64,000 bases of DNA from positions 1-64,000 of the forward strand of contig NZ_JAEDCO010000004.1 in assembly GCF_016294135.1 (NCBI RefSeq), given 5' to 3'. Below are positions 1 through 8,920 of the stretch, piece by piece. The first letter of the stretch is position 1, and each line of letters opens with the position of its first letter. Below the pieces are notes generated by a model. That model saw only the letters and a program-made list of their open reading frames with translations, had not been told where the DNA came from and did not search any database. The translations under genes and the position numbers were made by a program. This DNA is from Methanobrevibacter ruminantium. Lineage in GTDB: Archaea > Methanobacteriota > Methanobacteria > Methanobacteriales > Methanobacteriaceae.

Positions 1-618
1 GTTATGGCAGGTGGAAAAGGCTTAAGATTAAAGTCAGATATTGAAAAGCCACTTTATCCTTTAAATGATAAGCCATTGATGAGTTATGTCTTGGATAATA
101 TTAATGAATCAGAATTAATTGAAAAGACAGTTGTTGCAGTCAGTCCAAATGCTCCAAACACAAAGGAGTTTTTAATAAATGAATTGGATTTTTCAAATTT
201 TGATGATTCATTTTATGAAAGTGAAAAAAATAATTTTTATTTGGATACTTTAGGTAAAGGTTTTGTTGAAGATCTTTCTAACATTTTGGAAATTTTTGAG
301 TCAAGGTCCAAGGATGACATTCTGATTTTCATCAATGCAGACTTGCCATTGGTTGGTGCGGATATTCTTGATGAAATCTTAAACTATTATTTAAGTCAAG
401 ACAAACCTGCATTATCAGTCTCAGTTCCAGTTGAAATTTTTGATGAATATGCGATAAATTATTCCTATGAATTTAATGGAAATGTCCCTTCAGGAATTAA
501 CATACTTCGGAGTGAAAATGTCGTTCAGGACGAGCAACTTTTAATTATTTCAAGGCATGAGTTAATTTTTAATGTAAATACTATCGAGACAGCTATATTA
601 ACCAATAAATTTTTATAA
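1..618 (+). CDS. cobY: Adenosylcobinamide-phosphate guanylyltransferase CobY, 5' end cut by window
   Basis: Archaeal CobY transfers GMP from GTP to adenosylcobinamide phosphate, activating it for attachment of the lower ligand of cobalamin. The nucleotidyltransferase motif MAGGKGLRL sits at the visible N-terminus, followed by EKPLYPLNDKPL and later SPNAPNTKEF, NADLPL and PSGIN, which I recall as a good match to the Methanocaldococcus enzyme. That enzyme has about five residues before MAGGKG. The reading frame is open to base 1, so the true start probably lies just outside the window and the ATG at 4 is internal. cobS and a cbiS-like gene of the same pathway lie about 22 kb downstream. Function is well supported; the start is not visible. 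Confidence 0.88.
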   Translation, partial: VMAGGKGLRLKSDIEKPLYPLNDKPLMSYVLDNINESELIEKTVVAVSPNAPNTKEFLINELDFSNFDDSFYESEKNNFYLDTLGKGFVEDLSNILEIFESRSKDDILIFINADLPLVGADILDEILNYYLSQDKPALSVSVPVEIFDEYAINYSYEFNGNVPSGINILRSENVVQDEQLLIISRHELIFNVNTIETAILTNKFL

Positions 619-642
619 TTTTCAACAACTTTTAGATTTTTA

Positions 643-678
643 AGCATATTTTTTAGCATATTTTTTAGCATATTTTTT
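643..678. repeat. Three tandem copies of a 12-base T-rich unit
   Basis: The unit AGCATATTTTTT occurs three times without interruption, 25 bases after the cobY stop codon. Each unit ends in six T. Archaeal RNA polymerase can terminate on T-rich runs, so the array may act as the cobY terminator. It may equally be simple slippage in T-rich DNA. Confidence 0.8.
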
Positions 679-1009
679 ACTATTTTCATTAATCCAATTT
701 TTTATATTTTTTTAGTTTTTTTCAGTTTTATCCATTGTTATATTATTTGAAAATAAGAAATTTTTAAAATTTTTTATTCTTTTTCATTTATTCCCATTAT
801 ATTTTACTCTTTTTTAGATTTTTATACTATTTTTCTTTATTTTTACTAAAAATATCAATAACTTTATATATTTCTTTAAATATAAACAGTATTAAGGTAA
901 ACTAATCTATATTTTATTAAAATTAGTTATTTTAAATTGAGTGTTTTTATAAAAAACTAAAACACGAATCATACCTTCAATCATTTTTATAAAATTTATC
1001 GGTGAAAAT
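679..1009 (+). promoter_or_regulatory. Spacer with promoter of the PRC-barrel gene
   Basis: The spacer is T-rich and contains no gene. A TATA-like box TTTATATA lies at 863-870, which would place transcription start near 893-897 and give a leader of about 115 bases. In that leader GTGTTTT (941-947) can pair with AAAACAC (959-965) around an 11-base loop. A GGTGA ribosome binding site precedes the ATG at 1010. Confidence 0.5.
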
Positions 1010-1288
1010 ATGGAAAATGCTGTTGCTAAACCTAATACTCATAGAAGAGAAGAAAAATTATGGAGTGAAATTAAAAGCTATCAAGTAGCTACTAATAATG
1101 CTCGTATTTTAGGAGTGCTTGATGAGTTAATTATTAATGAAAAAACTGGTAAAATCGTGGATATTGCAGTAAAAGTAGAAGCTGGACGTAATATTCATGT
1201 AAAAGGTGCAAAACGTAGAGGAGATTTATTATTAATCCCATTCACCAAAATAGAAAAAGTTGGAGAATTTATTATTGTAACTGAATAA
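1010..1288 (+). CDS. PRC-barrel domain protein
   Basis: This is a 92-residue soluble protein. Residues from about 20 to the end (VATNNARILGVLDELIINEKTGKIVD onward, with LLLIPFTKIEKVGEFIIV near the end) have the alternating beta pattern of a single PRC-barrel domain. These small proteins are common in methanogens. They are thought to be adaptor or RNA-associated proteins, but no biochemical role is established. The start is supported by GGTGA about six bases before the ATG. It stands alone, with long T-rich spacers on both sides. Confident family call; function unknown. Confidence 0.8.
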   Translation: MENAVAKPNTHRREEKLWSEIKSYQVATNNARILGVLDELIINEKTGKIVDIAVKVEAGRNIHVKGAKRRGDLLLIPFTKIEKVGEFIIVTE

Positions 1289-1506
1289 TTTTTCTAATTT
1301 TCACTTTTTTTATTTTTTATTTTTTCATTACACTTAATTTAAATTTACACTTAATATAACTATTTTTAATTGATTTGGTCTATTTTTTCTAATTTTTGTT
1401 TTATCATTTTTATTTTATCTAAACTATTTTTTCAAAGATCTACTTTTTTTACAGAGACTTAAATTAAAAATGTAATGTTTTTATATAATAAAATAAATAT
1501 ACTATT
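1289..1506 (+). promoter_or_regulatory. Spacer with the sufCB promoter
   Basis: No gene is seen. The stretch after the PRC-barrel gene is T-rich. A TATA-like box TTTATATAA at 1480-1488 is the best candidate promoter for sufC. Transcription would start around 1510, at the beginning of the repeat array at 1507-1552, leaving a leader of about 110 bases. Confidence 0.5.
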
Positions 1507-1552
1507 GTTATATAAGGTTGTTATATAATGCCGTTATAACTATTGTTATAAC
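1507..1552. promoter_or_regulatory. Four evenly spaced GTTATA elements upstream of sufC (putative operator)
   Basis: GTTATATAA occurs at 1507-1515 and 1520-1528; GTTATAAC, an exact palindrome, occurs at 1533-1540 and 1545-1552. Start-to-start spacings are 13, 13 and 12 bases, so all copies fall on nearly the same DNA face every 1.2 turns. They lie just downstream of a TATA box at 1480-1488, where an archaeal repressor would block polymerase. Which protein binds, if any, is unknown. Control of Fe-S assembly by iron or redox state is the natural guess. Confidence 0.5.
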
Positions 1553-1621
1553 AGTGTAATAATGCTTTTTAATTTAATTGATATTAATCTTAGTAATTTA
1601 AATCAATAAGGATTTGATATA

Positions 1622-2380
1622 ATGTTACTTGAAGTAAAGAATTTAGTTGTTGAAGTAGAGGGTAAACGTGTTTTAAATGGCGTAAACCTTGCTATAAGAG
1701 AAGGGGAAACCCATGTGCTTTTAGGTCCGAATGGTGCGGGAAAAAGTACATTATTCTTAACTATCTTGGGGTTCCCAAAATATAAGGTTGTAGAAGGATC
1801 TATCATATTCAATGGAGAAGACATCACTGATTTAACAACCACTGAAAGAGTTCAAAAAGGTCTTGGAGTAAGTTTCCAAAACCCTCCGGCTATTCGTGGA
1901 GTTAGTGTAAGGGACTTATTGAAATTCGAATCCAAGCAAGACCCTGATGAAGAATTGAATCCAAGAATGCAAGAGCTTGCTAAAAAATTAAAATTCAGTG
2001 ATGAATTCTTAGACAGAGATGTTAACAGAGGATTTTCCGGTGGGGAAGTTAAAAGGTCTGAAATTCTCCAATTGCTTGCTCAAGGACCACTTTTCACCAT
2101 GTTTGATGAACCGGACTCCGGTGTAGATATTGAAAATGTTGAATTGTTAGCTGGTGAATTGAATGTTTTATTGGATAAGGATAAAAAACCTGGTCAAAGG
2201 AAAAAGGCAGGTTTGCTTATTACTCACTTAGGTTACATTTTGAATTTTGTTAAAGCAGATAAGGCACATGTATTGATGCATGGTGTAATTGCTTGTTCTG
2301 GTGACCCGGATGAAATTTTAGAAGACATTAGAAAAGAAGGATTTAAAGGATGTGTTGGTTGTGCAGAATGTAACTCATGA
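1622..2380 (+). CDS. sufC: Fe-S cluster assembly ATPase SufC
   Basis: SufC is the ABC-type ATPase that energises the SufB scaffold during Fe-S cluster assembly in the cytoplasm. The 252-residue protein has Walker A GPNGAGKS at residues 35-42, a Q-loop region near SFQNPPAIRG, the signature FSGGEVKRSEILQLL near 140 and Walker B FTMFDEPDSGVD near 160. An AAGGATTTG ribosome binding site precedes the ATG. It overlaps the start of sufB by 29 bases, indicating translational coupling. The C-terminus ends in GCVGCAECNS, a CxxCxxC tail I do not expect in bacterial SufC. Four evenly spaced repeat elements upstream suggest repression. Confidence 0.96.
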   Translation: MLLEVKNLVVEVEGKRVLNGVNLAIREGETHVLLGPNGAGKSTLFLTILGFPKYKVVEGSIIFNGEDITDLTTTERVQKGLGVSFQNPPAIRGVSVRDLLKFESKQDPDEELNPRMQELAKKLKFSDEFLDRDVNRGFSGGEVKRSEILQLLAQGPLFTMFDEPDSGVDIENVELLAGELNVLLDKDKKPGQRKKAGLLITHLGYILNFVKADKAHVLMHGVIACSGDPDEILEDIRKEGFKGCVGCAECNS

Positions 2381-3593
2381 TGCTGAAAAGGCTAAAGATA
2401 AAAAGGCAGCGTTAGGTACAGATGTTGTCATTGAAAACTTCACTACAGAGGACATTAATGCTTTTGATGTAATTGATGACTTAAAAGATATTGGCAAGAA
2501 AACTCAAAAGACTATCCTAAAAGTAGGGGTAGATGCTAATTCTGAAGAAAGAGCAGGTTCTTTTGTTCAAATGGATCAATCAAATATCTTTTCACATTCC
2601 ATATCTGATTCCATTGAACTTATGAACTTAGGTGTTGCATTGGATAAGCATTCCTGGTTGAAGGATTACTTGTGGAAAGCTGTAAAACCTGATGTTGATA
2701 AATACACTGCACAATGTGCGTTACAAGAATCTGAAAATGATGCATATAGTGGTTATTTTGTCAGATCATTACCTGGAACCAAGGAAATATTCCCAGTTCA
2801 AGCTTGTATGTTCATTGCAGACCAAGACGTTATGCAAACCGCTCACAACATTGTCATTGCTGAAGAGAATTCAGAACTTCATTTGATAACAGGTTGTGCA
2901 ACTGGCGATGACATTTCCTCTGCACTTCACGTAGGCGTTTCTGAAATTTACATAAAACCTGGTGCAAAAGTAACTTTCACTATGGTCCACAACTGGGCTG
3001 AACAAGTGGAAGTACGTCCGAGAACTGCAATTTATCAGGAAAAGAACAGTACTTACATCAATAATTACATTTTAACCAGTCCAGTTAAATCTATTCAGTC
3101 TTATCCTACCACTTACTGTAATGGTGAAAATGCAAGGGCATTATTCCAAAGTATTCAAAGCGGTATCAATGACTCAATTATTGATATGGGTTCAAGAGCT
3201 ATTTTGAATGCACCTAATACCAGTGCTGAGATCATTTCCCGTTCTGTTGCTAATGATCATTCCAGAATCTATTCAAGAGGACATTTATCTGGAAATGTTC
3301 CTAATGTAAAAGGTCACTTAGAATGTCATGGATTGGTTTTAGATGACAATTCCTCCATTTATGCAGTTCCAGAACTTGAGGCAAATGCAGCAAACCTTGA
3401 AATGTCTCACGAAGCAGCAGTTGGTCAAATCGATGAAGAAGAGATTTACTACTTGACTTCAAGAGGATTGACTGAAGAGGAAGCGGCTTCCATGATTGTT
3501 AGAGGTTTCCTAAGCATGGACATCACTGGTTTGCCAGATGAATTAGCTGCTGAAACTCAAAAAATGATTGACATGAGTTTAGATGGAATGTAG
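2352..3593 (+). CDS. sufB: Fe-S cluster scaffold SufB/SufD family protein
   Basis: This is the single SufB/SufD-type scaffold partner of SufC, as in many archaea that have only a SufBC pair. The 413-residue protein shows the right-handed beta-helix core of the family (roughly residues 110-340) and the conserved stretches SRAILNAPNTSAEIISRSV, SRGHLSGN, HLECHGLVLDDNS and the terminal YYLTSRGLTEEEAASMIVRGF. No ATG is available in frame near the N-terminus. GTG at 2352, TTG at 2355 and GTG at 2361 are the possible starts, all inside the end of sufC, so the exact start is uncertain. SufE, SufS and SufU are not seen in this window. Confidence 0.92.
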   Translation: MLVVQNVTHDAEKAKDKKAALGTDVVIENFTTEDINAFDVIDDLKDIGKKTQKTILKVGVDANSEERAGSFVQMDQSNIFSHSISDSIELMNLGVALDKHSWLKDYLWKAVKPDVDKYTAQCALQESENDAYSGYFVRSLPGTKEIFPVQACMFIADQDVMQTAHNIVIAEENSELHLITGCATGDDISSALHVGVSEIYIKPGAKVTFTMVHNWAEQVEVRPRTAIYQEKNSTYINNYILTSPVKSIQSYPTTYCNGENARALFQSIQSGINDSIIDMGSRAILNAPNTSAEIISRSVANDHSRIYSRGHLSGNVPNVKGHLECHGLVLDDNSSIYAVPELEANAANLEMSHEAAVGQIDEEEIYYLTSRGLTEEEAASMIVRGFLSMDITGLPDELAAETQKMIDMSLDGM

Positions 3594-3619
3594 TTCAAAC
3601 TTTTAGAAAAAGTTTGAAC
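3593..3619 (+). terminator. Hairpin terminator after sufB
   Basis: GTTCAAACTTTT (3593-3604) pairs perfectly with AAAAGTTTGAAC (3608-3619) around a three-base loop. The hairpin begins on the last base of the sufB stop codon and is followed by T-rich DNA. Confidence 0.7.
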
Positions 3620-4145
3620 AAAATCTTTTCATTAGTTGGGAGTAAATTGCTCTTAACTCTCTCTTTTTATTTTTCTATTTTTTTAACTTTTTTTACAATT
3701 TTTCATGATTTTCATTATGAGTTTTAATCATTACTTTTATCATTTTTTCATTCATTTTTTTCTAAAAAAATTTTTATTTTCCTAAATTTTTAATTTTTCA
3801 AAAATTTCTCAAATTCTTTTATTTAGGTATTCCTTAATTTTAAGCCATTTTTTCAAATTTTATTCTTGATTATAAAAATTGTTTTAATGTTTTAAAACTT
3901 AATTTATTTTTATTTAAATTCTTCATTTTAGATTTAAGTAAAATTGATTTGTTTTTTCTTAATTTTTATTGGTAAAAATGGTTATTTTCCAATAATATTT
4001 CGTATAAATAAAAATAAATTTTTTAGTTATGTAATATCTTTTTTAAAAAAAGTATTATACTATATAAATCTTGTGTATTCCCTTTCCAAGTAACCTTTAT
4101 ATTTAATATTTAATATAATATATAATCAGTACATTAATGTTAAGC
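3620..4145 (+). promoter_or_regulatory. Gene-free spacer ending in the mvh promoter region
   Basis: No coding gene is visible. The first 400 bases are T-rich. Two TATA-like boxes are present: TATATAAA at about 4061-4068 and TTTATATTT at 4096-4104, predicting transcription starts near 4090 or 4125. Just upstream of the first, a near-palindrome spans about 4032-4058 (TAATATCTTTTTT facing AAAAAAAGTATTA, with one bulge). Either start gives the mvh operon an unusually long leader of about 460-490 bases. Confidence 0.5.
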
Positions 4146-4482
4146 TGAGCTAGCTCATTAGCGTACGATGATTTGAGATTAAAGTATGCCTTAACATACT
4201 TTAATATAGATTTGAAAAACTTTTTTAAAAAAGAAATTAGATTGAAATCTATAACTTTAAAAATTTTGATTTGATTTTTAAAGTTTAAACGGAATTCTTG
4301 AATTTTTTGATTTGGATTCAAGAAGGTAATCTATTAAGATTTTTGATTTGGATCTTTATAGATTAAAAATAGTGAAAACTATTTATGTTGAATATCTCAA
4401 TTATTTCAATTTTAATAAAGTTTAATATTTTCAATCGGTATTAAATGAATTGAATTGTATTAGTTTTGATTTGATAATATGG
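4146..4482 (+). promoter_or_regulatory. Multi-hairpin leader of the mvh operon with a shared loop sequence
   Basis: This stretch is packed with inverted repeats. There is a 12-base palindrome at 4146-4157. An 11-bp stem lies at 4178-4188/4195-4205, and a 9-bp stem at 4205-4213/4245-4253 encloses a 14-base palindrome at 4220-4233. Five further hairpins share an 11-base loop close to TTTTGATTTGR: stems 4253-4263/4275-4285 (11 bp), 4295-4303/4316-4324 (9 bp), 4328-4340/4352-4364 (12 of 13 pairs), 4421-4427/4439-4445 (7 bp, loop TTTTCAATCGG) and 4458-4462/4475-4479 (5 bp plus G-U pairs). A GAAA-capped 7-bp hairpin is at 4367-4384. The stems differ in sequence but keep pairing, so structure rather than sequence seems selected. 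It lies 100 bases before mvhD. Whether it acts as RNA or DNA is not known. Confidence 0.7.
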
Positions 4483-4581
4483 TTTAATGGTTATTGGATT
4501 GAAATAGTTGGATGAGTCTTAGATTAAATTAAATTTTTTTAGGACTATAAACTAAAATTTTAATAGAGGAGGATAAACTCT

Positions 4582-5007
4582 ATGTCTGAAGATGTAAAAA
4601 TTGTAATGTTTTGTTGTAACTGGTGTTCCTATGGTGGAGCAGATACTGCAGGTACTGCAAGAATGCAATACCCACCTAACATTCGTGTTATTAGAGTAAT
4701 GTGTTCTGGAAGAATTGACCCTCAGTTTATTTTAAAAGCATTTAGAGACGGTGCTGATGGTGTATTCGTAGCAGGATGCCACATGGGTGACTGCCACTAC
4801 GATGCAGGTAACTATAAACTTGACAGAAGAATGAGATTAGTTTATAAATTAGTCGAAGATATGGGAATCGGAAGAGAAAGAGTCCACCACGACTGGATTT
4901 CTGCTTCTGAAGGAGAAAAATTCGCTAGTTCTGTAAAAATGATGGTAAACAGAATTAAAGATTTAGGACCTTCCCCATTAAAAGCACAATTAGATGCTGA
5001 AGGATAA
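4582..5007 (+). CDS. mvhD: F420-non-reducing hydrogenase iron-sulfur subunit D (MvhD)
   Basis: MvhD carries a [2Fe-2S] cluster and passes electrons from the MvhAG hydrogenase to HdrA of heterodisulfide reductase in the cytoplasm. The 141-residue protein has the family cysteines in FCCNWCSYGGAD (residues 10-21), VMCSGR and AGCHMGDCHY, with the conserved FILKAFRDGADGVFV between. Length is typical. GAGGAGG precedes the ATG. It is the first gene of mvhDGAB, 20 bases before mvhG, and follows the unusual multi-hairpin leader. Very confident. Confidence 0.97.
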   Translation: MSEDVKIVMFCCNWCSYGGADTAGTARMQYPPNIRVIRVMCSGRIDPQFILKAFRDGADGVFVAGCHMGDCHYDAGNYKLDRRMRLVYKLVEDMGIGRERVHHDWISASEGEKFASSVKMMVNRIKDLGPSPLKAQLDAEG

Positions 5008-5027
5008 ATTTAAATGGAGGATTATTT

Positions 5028-5954
<927 letters not shown>

Positions 5955-5955
5955 T

Positions 5956-7383
5956 ATGGTAAAACTTACTATGGAACCTGTAACTCGTATTGAAGGTCAC
6001 GCAAAAATTACTGTACACCTTGACGAAGCAGGAAATGTAGAAGACACTAGATTACATGTTATGGAATTTAGAGGATTCGAAAAATTCTTACAAGGACGTC
6101 CAGCTGAGGAAATACCTCGTATTGTACCTAGAATCTGTGGTATTTGTGATGTACAACACCACTTAGCAGCTGCTAAAGCTGTTGACCAAATCTATGGATT
6201 TGATGATGACGAAATCTTACCTGCTGCTTACAAAATGAGAGAATTAATGAACTGGGGATCTTTCATGCACTCTCATGCTCTCCACTTCTACTTCTTAGCA
6301 GCACCTGATTTAGTCATTCCTGACGGAACCAGAAAAACTAGAAACGTTTTCCAAATTATCCAAGATATGCCGGAAGTTGCTTTACAAGCTATTAAAATCA
6401 GAAGAAACGGTTTAGATATTGTATCTGCAACTGGTGGTCGTCCAATTCACCCAACTTCCTCTACTCCTGGGGGTATTTCCACTGAATTAGATGAAGAAAC
6501 TCAAGCTGACTTATTAACTAAAGCTAAAGAAAACGTAGAATTAGCACAAGCTACTATTGAATTAGCAGTACCTATCTTAGAAGAAAAAATTGACTTAGTC
6601 AAAACCTTAGGATACTTCGGTGACACCCGTCACTGTGGTATTGTAACCAAAGATGGTGACTGGGACGTATACAACGGTAAAGTAAGAATAAAAGACAAAG
6701 ACGGTTCTATTTACACTGAATATAACAACCTTGAATACAAAGATATTATTGCTGAACATGTAAAACCTTACTCCTGGTTAAAATTCCCTTACATTAAAGA
6801 ATTAGGATACCCAGAAGGTATTTACAGAGTAGCACCATTATCCCGTATTAATGTTTGTGACAAAATGCCTGATGCAGCTCCTTTAGCACAAGGTGCTTTA
6901 GAAGACTTCAGAGACAAATTCGGTTACGCACAATACCCATTATTATTCCACTGGGCAAGATTAATCGAATTATTAGCTTCTGCTGAAATGGCTGTAGATG
7001 CATTAGAAGGTGACTTATCTGGTGATAAATTCCCAGAAGCATTAGAAAGAACTGCTGGTGAAGGTGCAGGTATTGTAGAAGCTGCTCGTGGTACTTTAAT
7101 CCACCACTACACAACTGATGACGAAGGTTTAATCACCCAAGCAAACATCGTTGTAGCAACTATCCAAAACAACCCTGCAATGGAAATGGGTATTCAACAA
7201 GTAGCTAAAGACTACATCAAACCTGGCGTAGAAGTAGATGACAAAATTTTCAACTTAATGGAAATGGTTATCAGAGCTCACGACCCATGTTTATCTTGTG
7301 CTACCCACACTATGGATAGCCAAATGAGATTAGCTACTGTAGAAGTATATGACAGTGAAGGAAATATGATTAAAAAAATCTAA
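5956..7383 (+). CDS. mvhA: F420-non-reducing hydrogenase large subunit MvhA
   Basis: MvhA contains the NiFe active site that splits H2. The two CxxC pairs that bind nickel are present: RICGICDVQHH near residue 60 and DPCLSCATH near residue 440. Both positions carry cysteine, so this is not a selenocysteine enzyme. After the second pair the protein continues for about 25 residues past the histidine where NiFe large subunits are often processed. Unprocessed tails are a point to check, since MvhA homologues differ here. The length, 475 residues, fits the family. GGAGGAAAATAAT precedes the start. HypD, needed to mature this centre, is encoded at 45 kb. Confidence 0.97.
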   Translation: MVKLTMEPVTRIEGHAKITVHLDEAGNVEDTRLHVMEFRGFEKFLQGRPAEEIPRIVPRICGICDVQHHLAAAKAVDQIYGFDDDEILPAAYKMRELMNWGSFMHSHALHFYFLAAPDLVIPDGTRKTRNVFQIIQDMPEVALQAIKIRRNGLDIVSATGGRPIHPTSSTPGGISTELDEETQADLLTKAKENVELAQATIELAVPILEEKIDLVKTLGYFGDTRHCGIVTKDGDWDVYNGKVRIKDKDGSIYTEYNNLEYKDIIAEHVKPYSWLKFPYIKELGYPEGIYRVAPLSRINVCDKMPDAAPLAQGALEDFRDKFGYAQYPLLFHWARLIELLASAEMAVDALEGDLSGDKFPEALERTAGEGAGIVEAARGTLIHHYTTDDEGLITQANIVVATIQNNPAMEMGIQQVAKDYIKPGVEVDDKIFNLMEMVIRAHDPCLSCATHTMDSQMRLATVEVYDSEGNMIKKI

Positions 7384-7398
7384 CTTTGGAGTGTTAAA

Positions 7399-8631
7399 AT
7401 GATAGTATTCAATGAAAATAGCTGTATTAAATGTGGAGCATGTGAAGGCGTTTGTCCTACAGCAGCTATTGAAGTAGGCGATCACATCGTTTACTGTGAT
7501 ACTTGTAACGAAGAACCTAAATGTGCAGAAGTCTGCCCTAACGGTGCTTTACAAGTAGAAGACATAGCTATTGATGAAGAAGGAAACACTCAAGTTAGAT
7601 TAATCTTTAACAAAACCAAATGTGATGAATGTGGAGATTGTGTAGACGCATGTCCTTCCAAAACTCTTAAATTAGATGCAGAAGATTCCCAACTCCTCAA
7701 AGGATTCTGTGTAATGTGTCAAAAATGTGTTGACATTTGCCCTGTAGACGTTATCGGAGTTCCTGGAGTAAAAGAACCTGCAAGCAGAGTTATTGAACCA
7801 GAAGGACCTGTATACATTGATGATTGTAAAGGATGTGGTGTATGTGTAGCTGAATGTCCTGTTAATGCAATCACCTTATCTGCTTACGGAGAACCTATCG
7901 AAGTAGATGAAGAAAAATGTATCCAATGTGGAGTATGTTCACAATCCTGTCCATGGAATGCAATTTTCATCGCAGAAAATGCAAACCCTGCTAAACGTAC
8001 TAAAAACATGAAATCATTCACTTTAGACGCTGAAGCATGTATCGGTTGTAATTCCTGTGTTGACATTTGTCCTGGAAGTTTCATCACTCCTAAATCTGAC
8101 TTGACTGTAGATCTTCCAGAAGCATGTGCTGCATGTGGTCTTTGTGTAAATGTATGTCCTGTAGATGCAATTGACTTAGATGTTGAATATGGTGCATCCA
8201 AATTCAGTTCTAGCGAAGGTATCTGTTGGGAAGAAGAAAAATGTCTCTTTGACGGTGGTTGTGCTTTAAAATGTCCTACTGAAGCTATAAAAGTAGTTAC
8301 AAAAAGAGGAATGGAAGTACCTTCCCGTCAGAAAGATATGGGCGAACAATCTTTCACCATGTGTGTAAGATGTGGTGCATGTGCTAACGTATGTCCTAAC
8401 GACGCATTAATCTTAGACTATGTAGACAAAGAAATTGATGGTGAAGTAGTATCTAGAGATAGAATTATCTTCAACCCATCTAAATGTGACGAATGTGGAG
8501 AATGTATTGACGCATGTCCATATGATATGTTACACAAAGCATACAAAGTTAACTTACCTATTGCTGGATTTTGTACTCTCTGTGAACAATGTCTCGAAAA
8601 GTGTACTCCTAAATCCTTAACCTTAAAATAG
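7399..8631 (+). CDS. mvhB: Polyferredoxin MvhB with twelve cluster motifs
   Basis: MvhB is a cytoplasmic polyferredoxin encoded with the Mvh hydrogenase, thought to carry or buffer electrons. In 410 residues I count twelve CxxCxxCxxxC-type motifs in six ferredoxin-like repeats. Ten are regular, for example CIKCGACEGVCP, CDECGDCVDACP and CVRCGACANVCP. The second (CDTCNEEPKCAEVCP) and ninth (CWEEEKCLFDGGCALKCP) have insertions, and the last ends CLEKCTP. It is the last gene of the operon, 15 bases after mvhA, with a GGAG ribosome binding site. A strong terminator follows. Confidence 0.97.
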   Translation: MIVFNENSCIKCGACEGVCPTAAIEVGDHIVYCDTCNEEPKCAEVCPNGALQVEDIAIDEEGNTQVRLIFNKTKCDECGDCVDACPSKTLKLDAEDSQLLKGFCVMCQKCVDICPVDVIGVPGVKEPASRVIEPEGPVYIDDCKGCGVCVAECPVNAITLSAYGEPIEVDEEKCIQCGVCSQSCPWNAIFIAENANPAKRTKNMKSFTLDAEACIGCNSCVDICPGSFITPKSDLTVDLPEACAACGLCVNVCPVDAIDLDVEYGASKFSSSEGICWEEEKCLFDGGCALKCPTEAIKVVTKRGMEVPSRQKDMGEQSFTMCVRCGACANVCPNDALILDYVDKEIDGEVVSRDRIIFNPSKCDECGECIDACPYDMLHKAYKVNLPIAGFCTLCEQCLEKCTPKSLTLK

Positions 8632-8660
8632 GTAGGCTCTAAACACAAAACAAAATTAAA

Positions 8661-8712
8661 CCTAAATATTTAGGTATAAGGCACTTAACAATGGGGTTAA
8701 GTGCCTTTTTTT
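8661..8712 (+). terminator. Intrinsic-type terminator of the mvh operon
   Basis: AAGGCACTTAAC (8678-8689) pairs perfectly with GTTAAGTGCCTT (8696-8707) around a six-base loop and runs into a T tract. A 14-base palindrome CCTAAATATTTAGG (8661-8674) lies just before it. The stem is the most GC-rich hairpin in any spacer of the window, in keeping with a highly expressed operon. Confidence 0.85.
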
Positions 8713-8920
8713 ATTTACTTTTTTTCTTTTTTGCAATGATTTTACTAATTTTTCAATGAATCTTATTTTAACTAAAATTTTTCATTTATTTTAATCAAAT
8801 TTATTAAATATTAAATTAAATATTAAATTAATTATAAAATTATAATTTGTTTGATTAAAAATTTTAATCATTGTAGAAATTGTTTTAAATTAAAATTATT
8901 TTAAAAATACTAGTGATTTT

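Noticed and set aside
3621..3680. Second terminator or small RNA after sufB (GAGT...ACTC region)
   Set aside because: Only a four-base stem can be drawn; the T-rich run alone does not support a separate element.
4103..4321. Minus-strand open frame of 72 codons before mvhD
   Set aside because: It runs through the inverted-repeat array, so both strands are open for the same compositional reason. It has no ribosome binding site and its product is low-complexity.
5956..7383. Selenocysteine-type hydrogenase
   Set aside because: Both nickel-binding CxxC pairs are encoded by cysteine codons and there is no in-frame TGA.
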